A DNA stretch of 64,000 nt from Paenibacillus herberti (GTDB lineage Bacteria > Bacillota > Bacilli > Paenibacillales > Paenibacillaceae). The translations under genes were made by a program, and so were the position numbers. Shown here piece after piece: positions 44,908 to 53,237 of this stretch. The notes under the pieces are model-generated. The model was not told the origin of the DNA. It did not search any database and worked only from the letters and a program-made list of their open reading frames with translations. The DNA lies in the NCBI RefSeq assembly GCF_002233675.1, contig NZ_NMUQ01000001.1, forward strand, positions 1,704,675-1,768,674. The letters run 5' to 3'. Each line of letters opens with the position of its first letter. Positions within the stretch are counted from its first letter, which is position 1.

Positions 44908-45115
44908 AGTTCAGAATGGCAGATGGAGGAAGGTTGTTTGTAGGCTATAGGGACTGTCTCAAGATGAACTTCCTTGTTGTCTATGGAAACGATTGTATGA
45001 AATTGTGATTCTGGTAATCCGGACAGTTCGTTGAAGTAATGTAGTGGCATCTGTCATAACCTTTTGTTGTTTAGGAGGACTTACAACAATACCGAATTTT
45101 AAGTTTTCTTCCATT
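44908..45115 (-). pseudogene. Fragment of an unknown gene joined to the ISL3 relic
   Basis: Starts at an ATG (45115) with GAGGG upstream: MEENLKFGIVVSPPKQQKVM. A frame change near 45060 leads to HYFNELSGLPESQFHTIVSI and KEVHLETVPIAYKQPSS, which then runs directly into ISL3 transposase sequence. It looks like the 5' part of a host or mobile gene truncated by the IS. The family is not recognised. Confidence 0.4.
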
Positions 45116-45232
45116 TTACCCTCCTGTTTTTGCTCACTTTGATATTTCAACCATTAATTTTGATTTCAAGCCTTCAAAATAACCACATTTTATCTTCAGA
45201 CTCTCTTAGATTTGTCCAAAAAGCCCACATGA

Positions 45233-45309
45233 AAAATCCCCTCCGGCCAGCAGTGTTGAGTTCATGATACCATGAACTCTTTTTTCACTGCCTACCGTAA
45301 GGGGATCAT
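45233..45309 (-). terminator. Nested palindrome, terminator of the ferritin gene
   Basis: On the minus strand an outer stem (ATCCCCT / AGGGGAT, plus GCAGTG / CACTGC) encloses an inner perfect 9-bp hairpin (GAGTTCATG / CATGAACTC, 45258-45279) and is followed by TTTTT. The inner hairpin also has T6 on the plus strand, so it could stop transcription both ways. Located 17 bp after the ferritin stop. Confidence 0.75.
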
Positions 45310-45325
45310 ATCATTACCTAGAAAC

Positions 45326-45829
45326 TTATTCCGCCGGAGGCGTAAAGCTCCGACCTGCAAACTCGCTGTCCAACATGTAGAAAGCGTTGCTGTCGGATTC
45401 GATCCGTCTCAGCTTCTGGATAACGCTATCGAACAGAGCCTCTTCCTCAACCTGCTCATCGATGAACCATTTGAGGAAGTAGATCGTCGCATGCTCGCGC
45501 TCATCAAGGGCGAGGTCAGCCAAATGGTAGAAGTTTTTCGTGTTCTGCTGCTCGTGGTGGTAGCCATGCTGAAATACATCCAACATCGAGGAGTATTCGT
45601 TTTTCGGCTCCGGCATCGACTGGAGAACGGCGCGGCGTCCACGATCATTGAGGAACTTGTAAATCTTCATCGCATGGAAGCGCTCCTCCTCCGCTTGCAC
45701 GAGGAAAAAGTTAGAGAAGCCGTCCAAGCTCTCGCCGGAGCAATGGGCCGCCATTGCGAGGTACACATGGGCGGAATAAAATTCAAAGTTCATCTGATCG
45801 TTCAACGCTTTGGCCAACTTGTCGTTCAT
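45326..45829 (-). CDS. Ferritin
   Basis: Non-haem ferritin (167 aa), a 24-mer iron-storage protein that oxidises Fe(II). The ferroxidase residues are visible: E16, E49 and H52 (AEEERFHAMK), E93 and Q126. AGGAGG lies 7 nt before the ATG. It follows the DUF1450 gene by 11 bp and is probably transcribed with it and with the dnaD unit. The C-terminal tail GRSFTPPAE is typical. Confidence 0.95.
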   Translation of the reverse strand: MNDKLAKALNDQMNFEFYSAHVYLAMAAHCSGESLDGFSNFFLVQAEEERFHAMKIYKFLNDRGRRAVLQSMPEPKNEYSSMLDVFQHGYHHEQQNTKNFYHLADLALDEREHATIYFLKWFIDEQVEEEALFDSVIQKLRRIESDSNAFYMLDSEFAGRSFTPPAE

Positions 45830-45840
45830 GGGAATGCCTC

Positions 45841-46062
45841 CTAGGGGGATGATTGCTTTTTGAGCACGCGCTTAACGAGCTTTTTGGGCTTCGCGGCGGA
45901 TACCGTTCTACCCTTTATTACGGCAAAACATCGCTCTTTGCAAAGTCGGCAGCTACCAAGACAATCCGACTTCTTGAGCTCCAAGCCGGGCTCGTCCTTC
46001 AGCTTTTGATAAGCGGACTTGGACATCAGCCTTAAATTCTTGCGGCAGAAGCGAACCTTCAT
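45841..46062 (-). CDS. DUF1450 family small cysteine protein
   Basis: 73 aa, similar to YuzB-type DUF1450 proteins. It has cysteines in VRFCRKN and the pattern DCLGSCRLCKERCFAVIKG, spaced so as to suggest a metal or Fe-S site. Highly basic C-terminus (KPKKLVKRVLKKQ). AAGGAGG lies 9 nt before the ATG. Directly upstream of ferritin, which hints at an iron link, though that is inference only. Confidence 0.8.
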   Translation of the reverse strand: MKVRFCRKNLRLMSKSAYQKLKDEPGLELKKSDCLGSCRLCKERCFAVIKGRTVSAAKPKKLVKRVLKKQSSP

Positions 46063-46111
46063 GACGGCCAGCCTCCTTAGGCATGCCAGACTTACCGAAC
46101 ACGGAGGGAAT

Positions 46112-46807
46112 TTAGCCCTTGCCGCCAGTACCGCGGAACTTATTGCGGCTATGGACGCGAGCCTCCTCCGGCGTGCTTACCCGATTGCGGCTCCATTCAA
46201 GCAGAATACGGTCGATGTACGGAAAATGAAGCTTTCCAGCAAACACCGCCTCACGCAGCGCAAAACGGATCAGCTCGTCGCTGTAGCGATCTTGATCGAG
46301 CCAACTGCTAATGCGCTCGAATTCCATCGGCGACAGCAACCGGCCAAACTCTTGCTCGAATACCGCGAACAGATTCTGCTCGTTGGTCGGCTCTGGACGG
46401 GCGTGAGCTTCCGTCTTAGGGCTGTCAGCGGCGGCAACTTCCTCCGCTGCTGCCCACTGCGCCGCCCGCTCCAACCAGCCTTGCCAGTTGTAACGCTCGT
46501 AACGGATTCCGCTCACACTATCCAGCGCATCATCAATAGTCAAATAGCCTTCCTTGATGAGCCTGCCGAGCATCTGCTCCACAGAACGCCCGGATATGCC
46601 GAGACGAACCGCCAGCTCCTCGGGAGTTGGAAAGTCCTTGCGCTCCGAATCACGGAACGCCATCAATTGCAGCATTAACATGAAGTCGCTGTCGCTAAGA
46701 CCCAGCTCCCGATAAGAGCGTAACAGCAGCGAAGGCAGGAACACGCCCCGGTCTCCCAACAGGGAAGCCAAGGCGCGTGTATAAGCAGCAGAAAATTCTT
46801 GATTCAT
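46112..46807 (-). CDS. dnaD: DNA replication initiation protein DnaD
   Basis: 231 aa. The N-terminal winged-helix DDBH1 domain (about 1-100; FPTPEELAVRLGISGRSVEQ, MLGRLIKEGYL) and the C-terminal DDBH2 domain (about 145-210; FGRLLSPMEFERISSWL, ending near YIDRILLEW) are both present. DnaD helps load the replicative helicase in Firmicutes. The ATG at 46807 begins two bases after the asnS stop (TGATCATG), so translation is coupled; a TTG at 46813 overlapping asnS is the alternative. The order asnS-dnaD is conserved in Bacillus, but nth does not follow here. Confidence 0.95.
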   Translation of the reverse strand: MNQEFSAAYTRALASLLGDRGVFLPSLLLRSYRELGLSDSDFMLMLQLMAFRDSERKDFPTPEELAVRLGISGRSVEQMLGRLIKEGYLTIDDALDSVSGIRYERYNWQGWLERAAQWAAAEEVAAADSPKTEAHARPEPTNEQNLFAVFEQEFGRLLSPMEFERISSWLDQDRYSDELIRFALREAVFAGKLHFPYIDRILLEWSRNRVSTPEEARVHSRNKFRGTGGKG

Positions 46808-46809
46808 GA

Positions 46810-48108
46810 TCAAGGATAGAGCCTGTAGAGTGTACGCGGGAAGGCGATCGTTTCACGTACATGCTCAAGGCCGCAGATCCAAGCTACCGTACGCTCCAAG
46901 CCAAGTCCGAAACCGGAATGTGGAACGGTGCCGTACTTACGCAGATCCATGTACCACTGGTATGCTTCAAGCGGCAGCTTATGCTCTTCGAAGCGCTGCG
47001 CCATCAGCTCGGGATCGTCGATCCGCTGGGAGCCGCCGATGATCTCGCCGTAACCTTCCGGTGCGATCATATCCGCGCACAGCACGACTTCTGGACGATT
47101 CGGATCTGGCTTCATGTAGAAGGACTTGATTGATGCCGGGTAATGCGTAATGAACACCGGGCGGTCGTATGCTTCGGCAATCGCCGTTTCATGCGGTGCA
47201 CCGAAGTCTTCGCCCCAAGGCACTTCAAATCCGTTATTGTTCAGGAAATCAATCGCCTCATCATAAGTGATGCGCGGGAATGGAGCCTGAATCGCCTCCA
47301 GCTTGGAAACGTCACGGCCAAGCGTGTCGAGCTCTGGACGGCAGTTTTTCAATACGCTGGCAACGACATGCGCAACGAATGACTCTTGAATGCGCAAGCT
47401 TTGCTCTAGGTCGACAAACGCCATCTCCGGCTCAATCATCCAGAATTCAATCAGATGACGACGAGTTTTGGACTTCTCGGCGCGGAACGTCGGTCCGAAG
47501 CTGTATACTTTGCCAAGCGCCATTGCGGCTGCTTCCATGTACAGCTGTCCACTTTGAGTCAGATAAGCATCTTCATCAAAATACTTCGTGTGGAACAGAT
47601 TCGTCGTGCCTTCAGCCGAGGTCGGCGTCAGAATCGGCGGATCAACCTGGGTGAATCCATTCGTATCGAAATATTCGTTGACGGCGCGCTTGATCTCCGC
47701 ACGAATCGTCAGAACCGCACGCTGCTTGGGCGAGCGGAGCCATAGATGGCGATGATCCATCAGGAAGTCGACACCATGCTCCTTCGGAGTGATGGGATAC
47801 TCCTGAGTCACTTGGATGATCTCGATGCCCTCAACGACGAGCTCGAAGCCGGATGGGCTGCGTGGCTCTTCCTTAACGGTACCGGTCACATACAGCGAGC
47901 TTTCCTGGGTCAGCTTTCCTGCATTGTCCCAAATATCCTCGCTCACTTCGTTTTTGGCGACTACGCCTTGGATGAAGCCGGTGCCGTCCCGCAGCTGCAG
48001 AAAAGCGATTTTGCCGCTCGAGCGCTTACGTTGAACCCAGGCGCCAATCCGCACGCTGCGGCCTACATGGCCGGATACTTCCCGAATCGTTACCAATGCC
48101 TCACTCAT
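46810..48108 (-). CDS. asnS: Asparaginyl-tRNA synthetase
   Basis: 432 aa class IIb synthetase. The N-terminal OB fold (1-110; [19 protein letters not shown]) binds the anticodon. The catalytic domain has motif 2 ([20 protein letters not shown]) and motif 3 ([20 protein letters not shown]). Attaches Asn to tRNA-Asn in the cytoplasm. GAGAGGGG precedes the ATG at 48108. It follows ackA by 40 bp and overlaps dnaD. Confidence 0.97.
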   Translation of the reverse strand: MSEALVTIREVSGHVGRSVRIGAWVQRKRSSGKIAFLQLRDGTGFIQGVVAKNEVSEDIWDNAGKLTQESSLYVTGTVKEEPRSPSGFELVVEGIEIIQVTQEYPITPKEHGVDFLMDHRHLWLRSPKQRAVLTIRAEIKRAVNEYFDTNGFTQVDPPILTPTSAEGTTNLFHTKYFDEDAYLTQSGQLYMEAAAMALGKVYSFGPTFRAEKSKTRRHLIEFWMIEPEMAFVDLEQSLRIQESFVAHVVASVLKNCRPELDTLGRDVSKLEAIQAPFPRITYDEAIDFLNNNGFEVPWGEDFGAPHETAIAEAYDRPVFITHYPASIKSFYMKPDPNRPEVVLCADMIAPEGYGEIIGGSQRIDDPELMAQRFEEHKLPLEAYQWYMDLRKYGTVPHSGFGLGLERTVAWICGLEHVRETIAFPRTLYRLYP

Positions 48109-48148
48109 GCCTAGACTTCCCCTCTCTATTCTGCGCCTGTAATGGATA

Positions 48149-49351
48149 CTAGGCTTGTTTCGTCAGCTTGAACGTATCGCGAGCGATCAACAGCTCTTCA
48201 TTAGTTGGCACGATCATGACCGTCACAGTGGAATCTGGCGTGGAGATGATCCGCGCTTCTTTGCTGCGCTGTGCATTGAGCTCCTTGTCCAGCTTGATGC
48301 CGAGGAAGGTAAGCCCGTCGCATACATGCTCGCGCAGAACAGCGGAGTTTTCTCCGACACCTGCCGTGAACAGCAGCACATCAATGCCATTCATCGCTGC
48401 CGCGTAAGCTCCGATGTATTTTTTCACCCGGTACGTGTACATTTCAAAAGCAAGTCGGGCATTTTTGTCACCGTCGAACATCGCTTCAGTAATCTCGCGC
48501 ATGTCGCTGCTAAGGCCAGAAATCGCCAAAAGGCCGCTATGCTTGTTGAGCATGGAATTGACCTCGGTGAGCGTCAAGTCCTCCTTGTTCATCGTATAAG
48601 GCACGATTGCCGGATCGAGGTCACCGCTGCGAGTGCCCATCATCAGCCCTTCAAGCGGCGTCATGCCCATGCTAGTATCAAAAGATTTACCGTTCAAAAT
48701 AGCCGTTGCGCTGGCGCCGTTGCCAATATGGCAGCTGACGAGCTTCAGCTCTTGGAGCGGCTTGCCAAGCAGATCCGCAGCGCGCTCGCTCACATAGGCG
48801 TGGCTTGTACCGTGGAAGCCGTAGCGACGAATCGCATGGCGCTTGTACAGCACCATCGGAATCGGGTACAGATACGATTGCTGCGGCATCGTTTGATGGA
48901 AGGCCGTATCAAAAACGACGACCTGAGGCACACCTTGTAATACCGCCTCAACGGCTGTAATCCCCATCATATGGGCCGGGTTATGCAGCGGAGCTAAATC
49001 GAACAATCTACGGATCTCTAGCTTCGTCTCCTGGTTTACGAGTGCCGACTCCTTGAACACTTCGCCGCCGTGTACGACACGGTGTCCAACCGCATCGATG
49101 TCGCTGACGGAGGAAAGCACACCATGCTCCTTATGCGTGAGCATGTCGAGCACGCGCTTGATCGCGCTAGTGTGCTCAAGAATTTCGTCGACGACTCTGA
49201 CTTCCGGGCGATCAGCCGGCTCATGCGTCACGATTGAGGAATCCATGCCGATCCGCTCTACGCGGCCACTGGCCAGAACGGATTCGTCGGTCATGTCATA
49301 CAGCTGGTATTTCAGCGAAGAGCTTCCCGCATTTATGACTAGAATTTTCAT
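48149..49351 (-). CDS. ackA: Acetate kinase
   Basis: 400 aa. Converts acetyl phosphate and ADP to acetate and ATP. Family motifs: [17 protein letters not shown] at the start, [24 protein letters not shown] and [15 protein letters not shown]. Its ATG overlaps the hbd stop by 4 bases (ATGA), so the two are coupled. pta is not in the window. The order hbd-ackA-asnS-dnaD differs from B. subtilis, where aspB is at this place. Confidence 0.97.
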   Translation of the reverse strand: MKILVINAGSSSLKYQLYDMTDESVLASGRVERIGMDSSIVTHEPADRPEVRVVDEILEHTSAIKRVLDMLTHKEHGVLSSVSDIDAVGHRVVHGGEVFKESALVNQETKLEIRRLFDLAPLHNPAHMMGITAVEAVLQGVPQVVVFDTAFHQTMPQQSYLYPIPMVLYKRHAIRRYGFHGTSHAYVSERAADLLGKPLQELKLVSCHIGNGASATAILNGKSFDTSMGMTPLEGLMMGTRSGDLDPAIVPYTMNKEDLTLTEVNSMLNKHSGLLAISGLSSDMREITEAMFDGDKNARLAFEMYTYRVKKYIGAYAAAMNGIDVLLFTAGVGENSAVLREHVCDGLTFLGIKLDKELNAQRSKEARIISTPDSTVTVMIVPTNEELLIARDTFKLTKQA

Positions 49352-50220
49352 ACCCGGTCACCATCCTTGTCATAATGGAAAAAGCCTTCCCCGCTTTTAA
49401 CTCCAAGCTGGCCGGCACGCACCATTTTTTTGAGAATGAAGGATGGACGGTACTTAAGCTCTCCGAACTCGCGGAACATCGAATCAAGTGCTGCATGAAC
49501 GGAATCCAATCCGAAGCGGTCCGCCATCTCGAATGGGCCATGCTGGAACGAGTAACCGATCCGCATTGCGCTGTCGATATCTTCGATCGAGGCAACGCCT
49601 TCCTCCAAAATATGGAGCGCTTCATTGATGAAGAGGCAGATCAGGCGTGTCGTAATGAAACCTGGTGACTCAAATACCATGACGCCTTTTTTGTCGATGA
49701 CCTGCTCTACGAAGCCTTTGGTCAGCTTGAAGGTCGCATCAGAAGTGCGCAGACCGCGTACGATTTCTACGAGATCCACCTTGAATACCGGATACACAAA
49801 GTGCATGCCGATAACACGTTCTGGATGTTCTGCAGCGCTAGCCAGCTCCGTCAGCGATAGAGTCGAGGTATTGCTCGCAACAATGACATCCGGTGGACAG
49901 GCGCGATCCACGGCCGCAATAATGGCCTTTTTACGCTCAAGATCCTCCGTAATCGTCTCTATGATCAGCTCGCATTGGGAGAAATCCTCCATGGAGGTCA
50001 CTCCGTGAATGCGATTCAGAATAAGCTTTTTCTCGGCCTGTGTCAGCGCCCATTTCTCGATCTGCTTGTCCAGGCTGATCTCAATGTTGCGCATACCCTG
50101 CTCCAGCTTGGCAGGAGTAAGCTCCATCAAAAAGACGTCCATTCCTTTGTAAGCAAGCATTTCGGCAATGCTCTGTCCCATCGTACCGGCGCCAATAACA
50201 CCGATCTTTCTAAAATTCAC
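49348..50220 (-). CDS. hbd: 3-hydroxyacyl(butyryl)-CoA dehydrogenase
   Basis: 290 aa. NAD-binding fold IGVIGAGTMGQSIAEMLAY; catalytic serine region VASNTSTLSLTELA; catalytic His in IGMHFVYPVFKVDLVEIVRG; C-terminal dimer domain with YSFQHGPFEMADRFGLD. In most family members the segment after the histidine reads FFNPVP; here it is FVYPVF, so substrate specificity may differ from butyryl-CoA metabolism. GTG start at 50220 with GGAG 10 nt upstream. No thiolase or crotonase gene is in the window, so the pathway is open. First gene of the hbd-ackA-asnS-dnaD run. Confidence 0.88.
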   Translation of the reverse strand: MNFRKIGVIGAGTMGQSIAEMLAYKGMDVFLMELTPAKLEQGMRNIEISLDKQIEKWALTQAEKKLILNRIHGVTSMEDFSQCELIIETITEDLERKKAIIAAVDRACPPDVIVASNTSTLSLTELASAAEHPERVIGMHFVYPVFKVDLVEIVRGLRTSDATFKLTKGFVEQVIDKKGVMVFESPGFITTRLICLFINEALHILEEGVASIEDIDSAMRIGYSFQHGPFEMADRFGLDSVHAALDSMFREFGELKYRPSFILKKMVRAGQLGVKSGEGFFHYDKDGDRV

Positions 50221-50269
50221 AGTAAGTCCGCTCCATTCGTATACCTTTTTTATCTATAGGTTGCCCCTT

Positions 50270-50299
50270 ATTATACCTTTCCAAAGGCCTGTTACACAA
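50270..50299 (-). promoter_or_regulatory. Promoter of the hbd-ackA-asnS-dnaD run
   Basis: On the minus strand TTGTGT (50294-50299) and TATAAT (50270-50275) are separated by 18 bp, about 50 bp before the GTG start of hbd. Confidence 0.65.
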
Positions 50300-50482
50300 C
50301 TTTTAGCGAGCTGTATTTCTGACAATCTCACGACAGGAAAACCGCGCCGCTGCTGGATTTTTTTGCGTTAGCGCGGTACATGAGCAGACACAGAGCCGTC
50401 AAAATCGACGCTCTGCTGTCACTTATAAACACTTATTACCAATACGCCTAAGTAGGAAATGATGACCTTGCCCCATAACATA
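50300..50482. other. Intergenic hairpins upstream of hbd
   Basis: Two inverted repeats lie here. One is ACCGCGC ... GCGCGGT around a T-rich loop (about 50340-50376). The other is GACAGCAGAGCGTCG with its near complement (about 50389-50422). Neither has a clear terminator tail. I see no gene. Confidence 0.4.
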
Positions 50483-50506
50483 CAAAAGACGGGCCGATGG
50501 CCCGTC
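50483..50506 (-). terminator. Intrinsic terminator after the FtsH-like gene
   Basis: GACGGGCC and GGCCCGTC pair around ATC, followed by TTTTG on the minus strand, 23 bp past the stop. Confidence 0.85.
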
Positions 50507-50528
50507 CAAATTGGTAGTTACAAGCGAT

Positions 50529-52028
50529 TCAGGCGCTAAGCGTCTGCTCCTCTTTAATCAGCCCGCGGAACTGTTCGCCGCCGAGCGTTTCTTTGTCGAT
50601 TAGAATGTTCAGGCAATGCTGGAACAGCTCTCTGCGCGAGCCAAGCATTTCCTTCGTGCGTCTCATCAATTCGTCCAGTATCGAGCCAGAAATGGTAGCC
50701 CAGCGATCCGGCGTCATCATCCGATCTTCAATGATGCCGATTTCAGTCAGCCCGCATTCCACCATCGTACGGACAATGCTGAGCGATTGCTCAAAGTCAT
50801 TACGAGAGCCTGTGCTGCGGCCTCCATAAAACATTTCCTCCGCAGCAGCGCCGGCAAGCGCGATCATAATTTGGGCTTCAAGAAAGTCCTTTGTGTACAA
50901 ATAATGATCCTGTGTTGGATTATGGCGCACATAACCAAGTGCAGCTCCACGCGGTGACAGCGCAACCTGAGACACGCTGCCGGGACGCAGCAGCTCGGCT
51001 GCAATCGCATGACCAAGCTCATGGATGGCGACGCGCTCCCGCTCTTCCTTGGTGGATTCGCGATCTGTCTTTTCGCCCATCATGACCTTGTCAATTGCCA
51101 TTGACAGATGCTGCTGAACGACAAACTCGCTGCTCTCGCGCATCGCGTAAATGGCGGCTTCGTTAAGCACACTTTCCAGCTGAGCACCGGAGAAGCCGAA
51201 TGACTCCTCAGCGATTTTCATCAAATTGACCTCGGCGGCAAGAGGTTTGTTTTTAGCATGAATGTTTAAAATATGCAGACGAGCTTTTTTGTCGGGCAGA
51301 TCAACGCCGATATGGCGGTCGAACCTTCCGGGACGCAAAAGCGCTGGGTCCAGCATCTCTTTACGATTCGTTGCAGCCATTAGCAGAATGCGCGGCGATT
51401 CGTTCGCATGAATACCGTCCATTTCCGTAAGCAGCTGGTTGAGCGTCTGATCGTACTCGCGATGCTGTCCGCCATCCCTTTTGCCACCGATGACATCAAT
51501 CTCATCAATAAAAATGACGGCATTTTTTTTACCGGCCTTTTGGGCTTTACGGCGAGCATCCTTGAACAGATCACGAATGCGCCCTGCGCCAACGCCGACG
51601 TACATTTCAACAAACTCGCTGCCCGAAGCAGTCAAATAGATAGAATCCGTATAGTATGCAGCAGCTTTGGCCATTAGCGTTTTACCTGTTCCCGGCGGTC
51701 CCGTAAGCAAGATACCCTTGAGCGGCCGGATGCCAAGCTTGCTGATCTCTTCATGTTTAACTAGAAAATCAAGTGCTTCAATAAGTTCACCTTTTGCGCG
51801 TTCCTGACCACCTATATCATCAAACGAAAAAGGAGTACTGGTCTTGGATACCGCATCACGTCTGCCACCAGCAGCAGCCAATTGGCCTTTGGAGCGAACT
51901 GCGAAAAATAGCACCGCAGCGAGAGAAAGAGCTAGCAGCAAAGGTACAATATTAACTCCTCGAAATAAGAGAAACGCCAGCAGAGCGGTCAAAAAGCCGG
52001 CGCCAATTTCGACGCTGTATTTAGGCAT
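50529..52028 (-). CDS. FtsH-like AAA ATPase / M41 metalloprotease
   Basis: 499 aa. Two adjacent hydrophobic segments at the N-terminus (about 8-23 and 27-44) with almost no loop between them, so it lacks the extracytoplasmic domain of true FtsH. AAA module: Walker A GPPGTGKT (110-117), Walker B VIFIDEID, second region of homology [21 protein letters not shown]. Protease module: HELGH (about residue 334) and a later acidic NDFEQ site. The ATG at 52028 has GGGGG 10 nt upstream; the frame opens 31 codons earlier. It overlaps the upstream membrane protein by 8 bp. It is shorter than FtsH (about 640 aa). The substrate is unknown; an envelope or sporulation role is possible. Confidence 0.88.
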   Translation of the reverse strand: MPKYSVEIGAGFLTALLAFLLFRGVNIVPLLLALSLAAVLFFAVRSKGQLAAAGGRRDAVSKTSTPFSFDDIGGQERAKGELIEALDFLVKHEEISKLGIRPLKGILLTGPPGTGKTLMAKAAAYYTDSIYLTASGSEFVEMYVGVGAGRIRDLFKDARRKAQKAGKKNAVIFIDEIDVIGGKRDGGQHREYDQTLNQLLTEMDGIHANESPRILLMAATNRKEMLDPALLRPGRFDRHIGVDLPDKKARLHILNIHAKNKPLAAEVNLMKIAEESFGFSGAQLESVLNEAAIYAMRESSEFVVQQHLSMAIDKVMMGEKTDRESTKEERERVAIHELGHAIAAELLRPGSVSQVALSPRGAALGYVRHNPTQDHYLYTKDFLEAQIMIALAGAAAEEMFYGGRSTGSRNDFEQSLSIVRTMVECGLTEIGIIEDRMMTPDRWATISGSILDELMRRTKEMLGSRRELFQHCLNILIDKETLGGEQFRGLIKEEQTLSA

Positions 52029-52557
52029 TTGGCCATACCCCCATAACTTCGCCCGCACGGGGCAGGATAATATACTTCGTATCCGTTCCGAATTCCAACG
52101 TAACGTAAACATTTTTATCATCCATCAAAGATTTTGCCTTCAAGCCAGGTTGCGTTTTTTCAAGCTTAACCATTGTATCGGGGATACGAGAATATTCGCG
52201 AGTTTCCATCGCCTCGGCGATCGTGAACAGCTGGGTGGACCAAACGGCGTCAAGCTGAGGACTGGAAACTTGGTCAATTTGCAATACGAGCTTGCGGGAA
52301 CCAATTATCGAAGCTCCCTGACGGGAAATTTGATCATATATCGTACGTAGGTCAGCTCCAGTATTAAGCTTAAGCTTGACCGTAACGGCGTCATCGCTAA
52401 TTGATGGTACTGCAGAAGCAACACCCGGCAGCGACTGAACAGCCTTGCTGAGAGGACGCTCGATAGCGGTTTGCTGATAGGCATACCACCCGCCAAACAA
52501 TAGAATTGCCGATACGGCAATCGTCACGAAAAAGGGAAATGGTTTCCATTTAATCAA
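52021..52557 (-). CDS. Single-pass membrane protein, partner of the FtsH-like gene
   Basis: 178 aa, one N-terminal membrane segment (PFFVTIAVSAILLFGGWYAY), remainder outside, with alpha/beta character and no cysteines. Segments LPGVASAVPSISDDAVTVKL and ASIIGSRKLVLQID suggest a ferredoxin-like fold. I do not recognise the family. The last 8 bases overlap the downstream FtsH-like gene start, so the two are coupled and may act together, for example as adaptor and protease. This is inference from gene order. Confidence 0.7.
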   Translation of the reverse strand: MIKWKPFPFFVTIAVSAILLFGGWYAYQQTAIERPLSKAVQSLPGVASAVPSISDDAVTVKLKLNTGADLRTIYDQISRQGASIIGSRKLVLQIDQVSSPQLDAVWSTQLFTIAEAMETREYSRIPDTMVKLEKTQPGLKAKSLMDDKNVYVTLEFGTDTKYIILPRAGEVMGVWPNA

Positions 52558-52706
52558 TGCAAAAAGCCCCCTTCTGAATCGAAGTGACCTAAAGAAAAGG
52601 CCTGCTCATCCGCAATATGATTTATGATGCATACTAGTATATCATAAATGCTATACGATGAGTATATCACTTCGATGCCGATAGAGGGCATGTAATTGTG
52701 TACAAA

Positions 52707-53237
52707 TCAGGAAGAACGTTTAGCAGTAAGGGAATAAGTAGCAATAAACTTTCCACTGACAAATTCATAGAAATCATAGTAGTAGCGCTTTTGCTCTTTC
52801 TGAAGCGAGTAATGAGCCTCCCAAACAGGCTTTCCCTGATACCAGCCAGGACGGATGCGGATGATGTCCGCCCCCCCAGTCCGACTCGTCAGCAGTGTTT
52901 GGGCAATTGCAGCCTCTTTAACGCTCTGCGTAACATCCTCCGTATGGGGCTTTTTATCTTTGAGCAACCAAACGACTAGGCTATTGCCCTTGTCATTGCG
53001 ACCGCTCACCACCCATAACGGCTCATCCCAAACGTACTTTTCCGCCGATTCAACTTCCACCAGCCCAGCTTTTTCTTTAGCCTCGGCTGCAGCTTGCTCT
53101 TCCCCGGCCCAAACTGGCTTCTGGATGTTACGCAGCTCCGCATGCATCAGAAAAAGCAATGCGAGAAAAGCAACTATTCCCCAGATGGTCCATCCCTTGC
53201 GGTTGAAATACCATCTTGGGCTGCGGCCCCTTGCCAT
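52707..53237 (-). CDS. tseB: TseB-like (YpmB) cell-wall regulator
   Basis: 176 aa. Membrane segment at about residues 14-34 (GWTIWGIVAFLALLFLMHAE), then an extracytoplasmic DUF5590-type domain with two related halves. VWEAHYSL and YYYDFYEFVSGKFIATYSL near the end are typical of YpmB. B. subtilis YpmB (TseB) modulates PBP2A activity in cell elongation. The ATG at 53237 overlaps the mtaD stop by one base (TGATG). A start 9 codons upstream within mtaD has no ribosome binding site. It sits in the same neighbourhood as in Bacillus (dinG to asnS). Confidence 0.85.
   Translation of the reverse strand: MARGRSPRWYFNRKGWTIWGIVAFLALLFLMHAELRNIQKPVWAGEEQAAAEAKEKAGLVEVESAEKYVWDEPLWVVSGRNDKGNSLVVWLLKDKKPHTEDVTQSVKEAAIAQTLLTSRTGGADIIRIRPGWYQGKPVWEAHYSLQKEQKRYYYDFYEFVSGKFIATYSLTAKRSS

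Noticed and set aside
44697-45008. A 103-codon open frame on the plus strand
   Set aside because: It is antisense to the ISL3 transposase relic, whose family motifs are clear on the minus strand.
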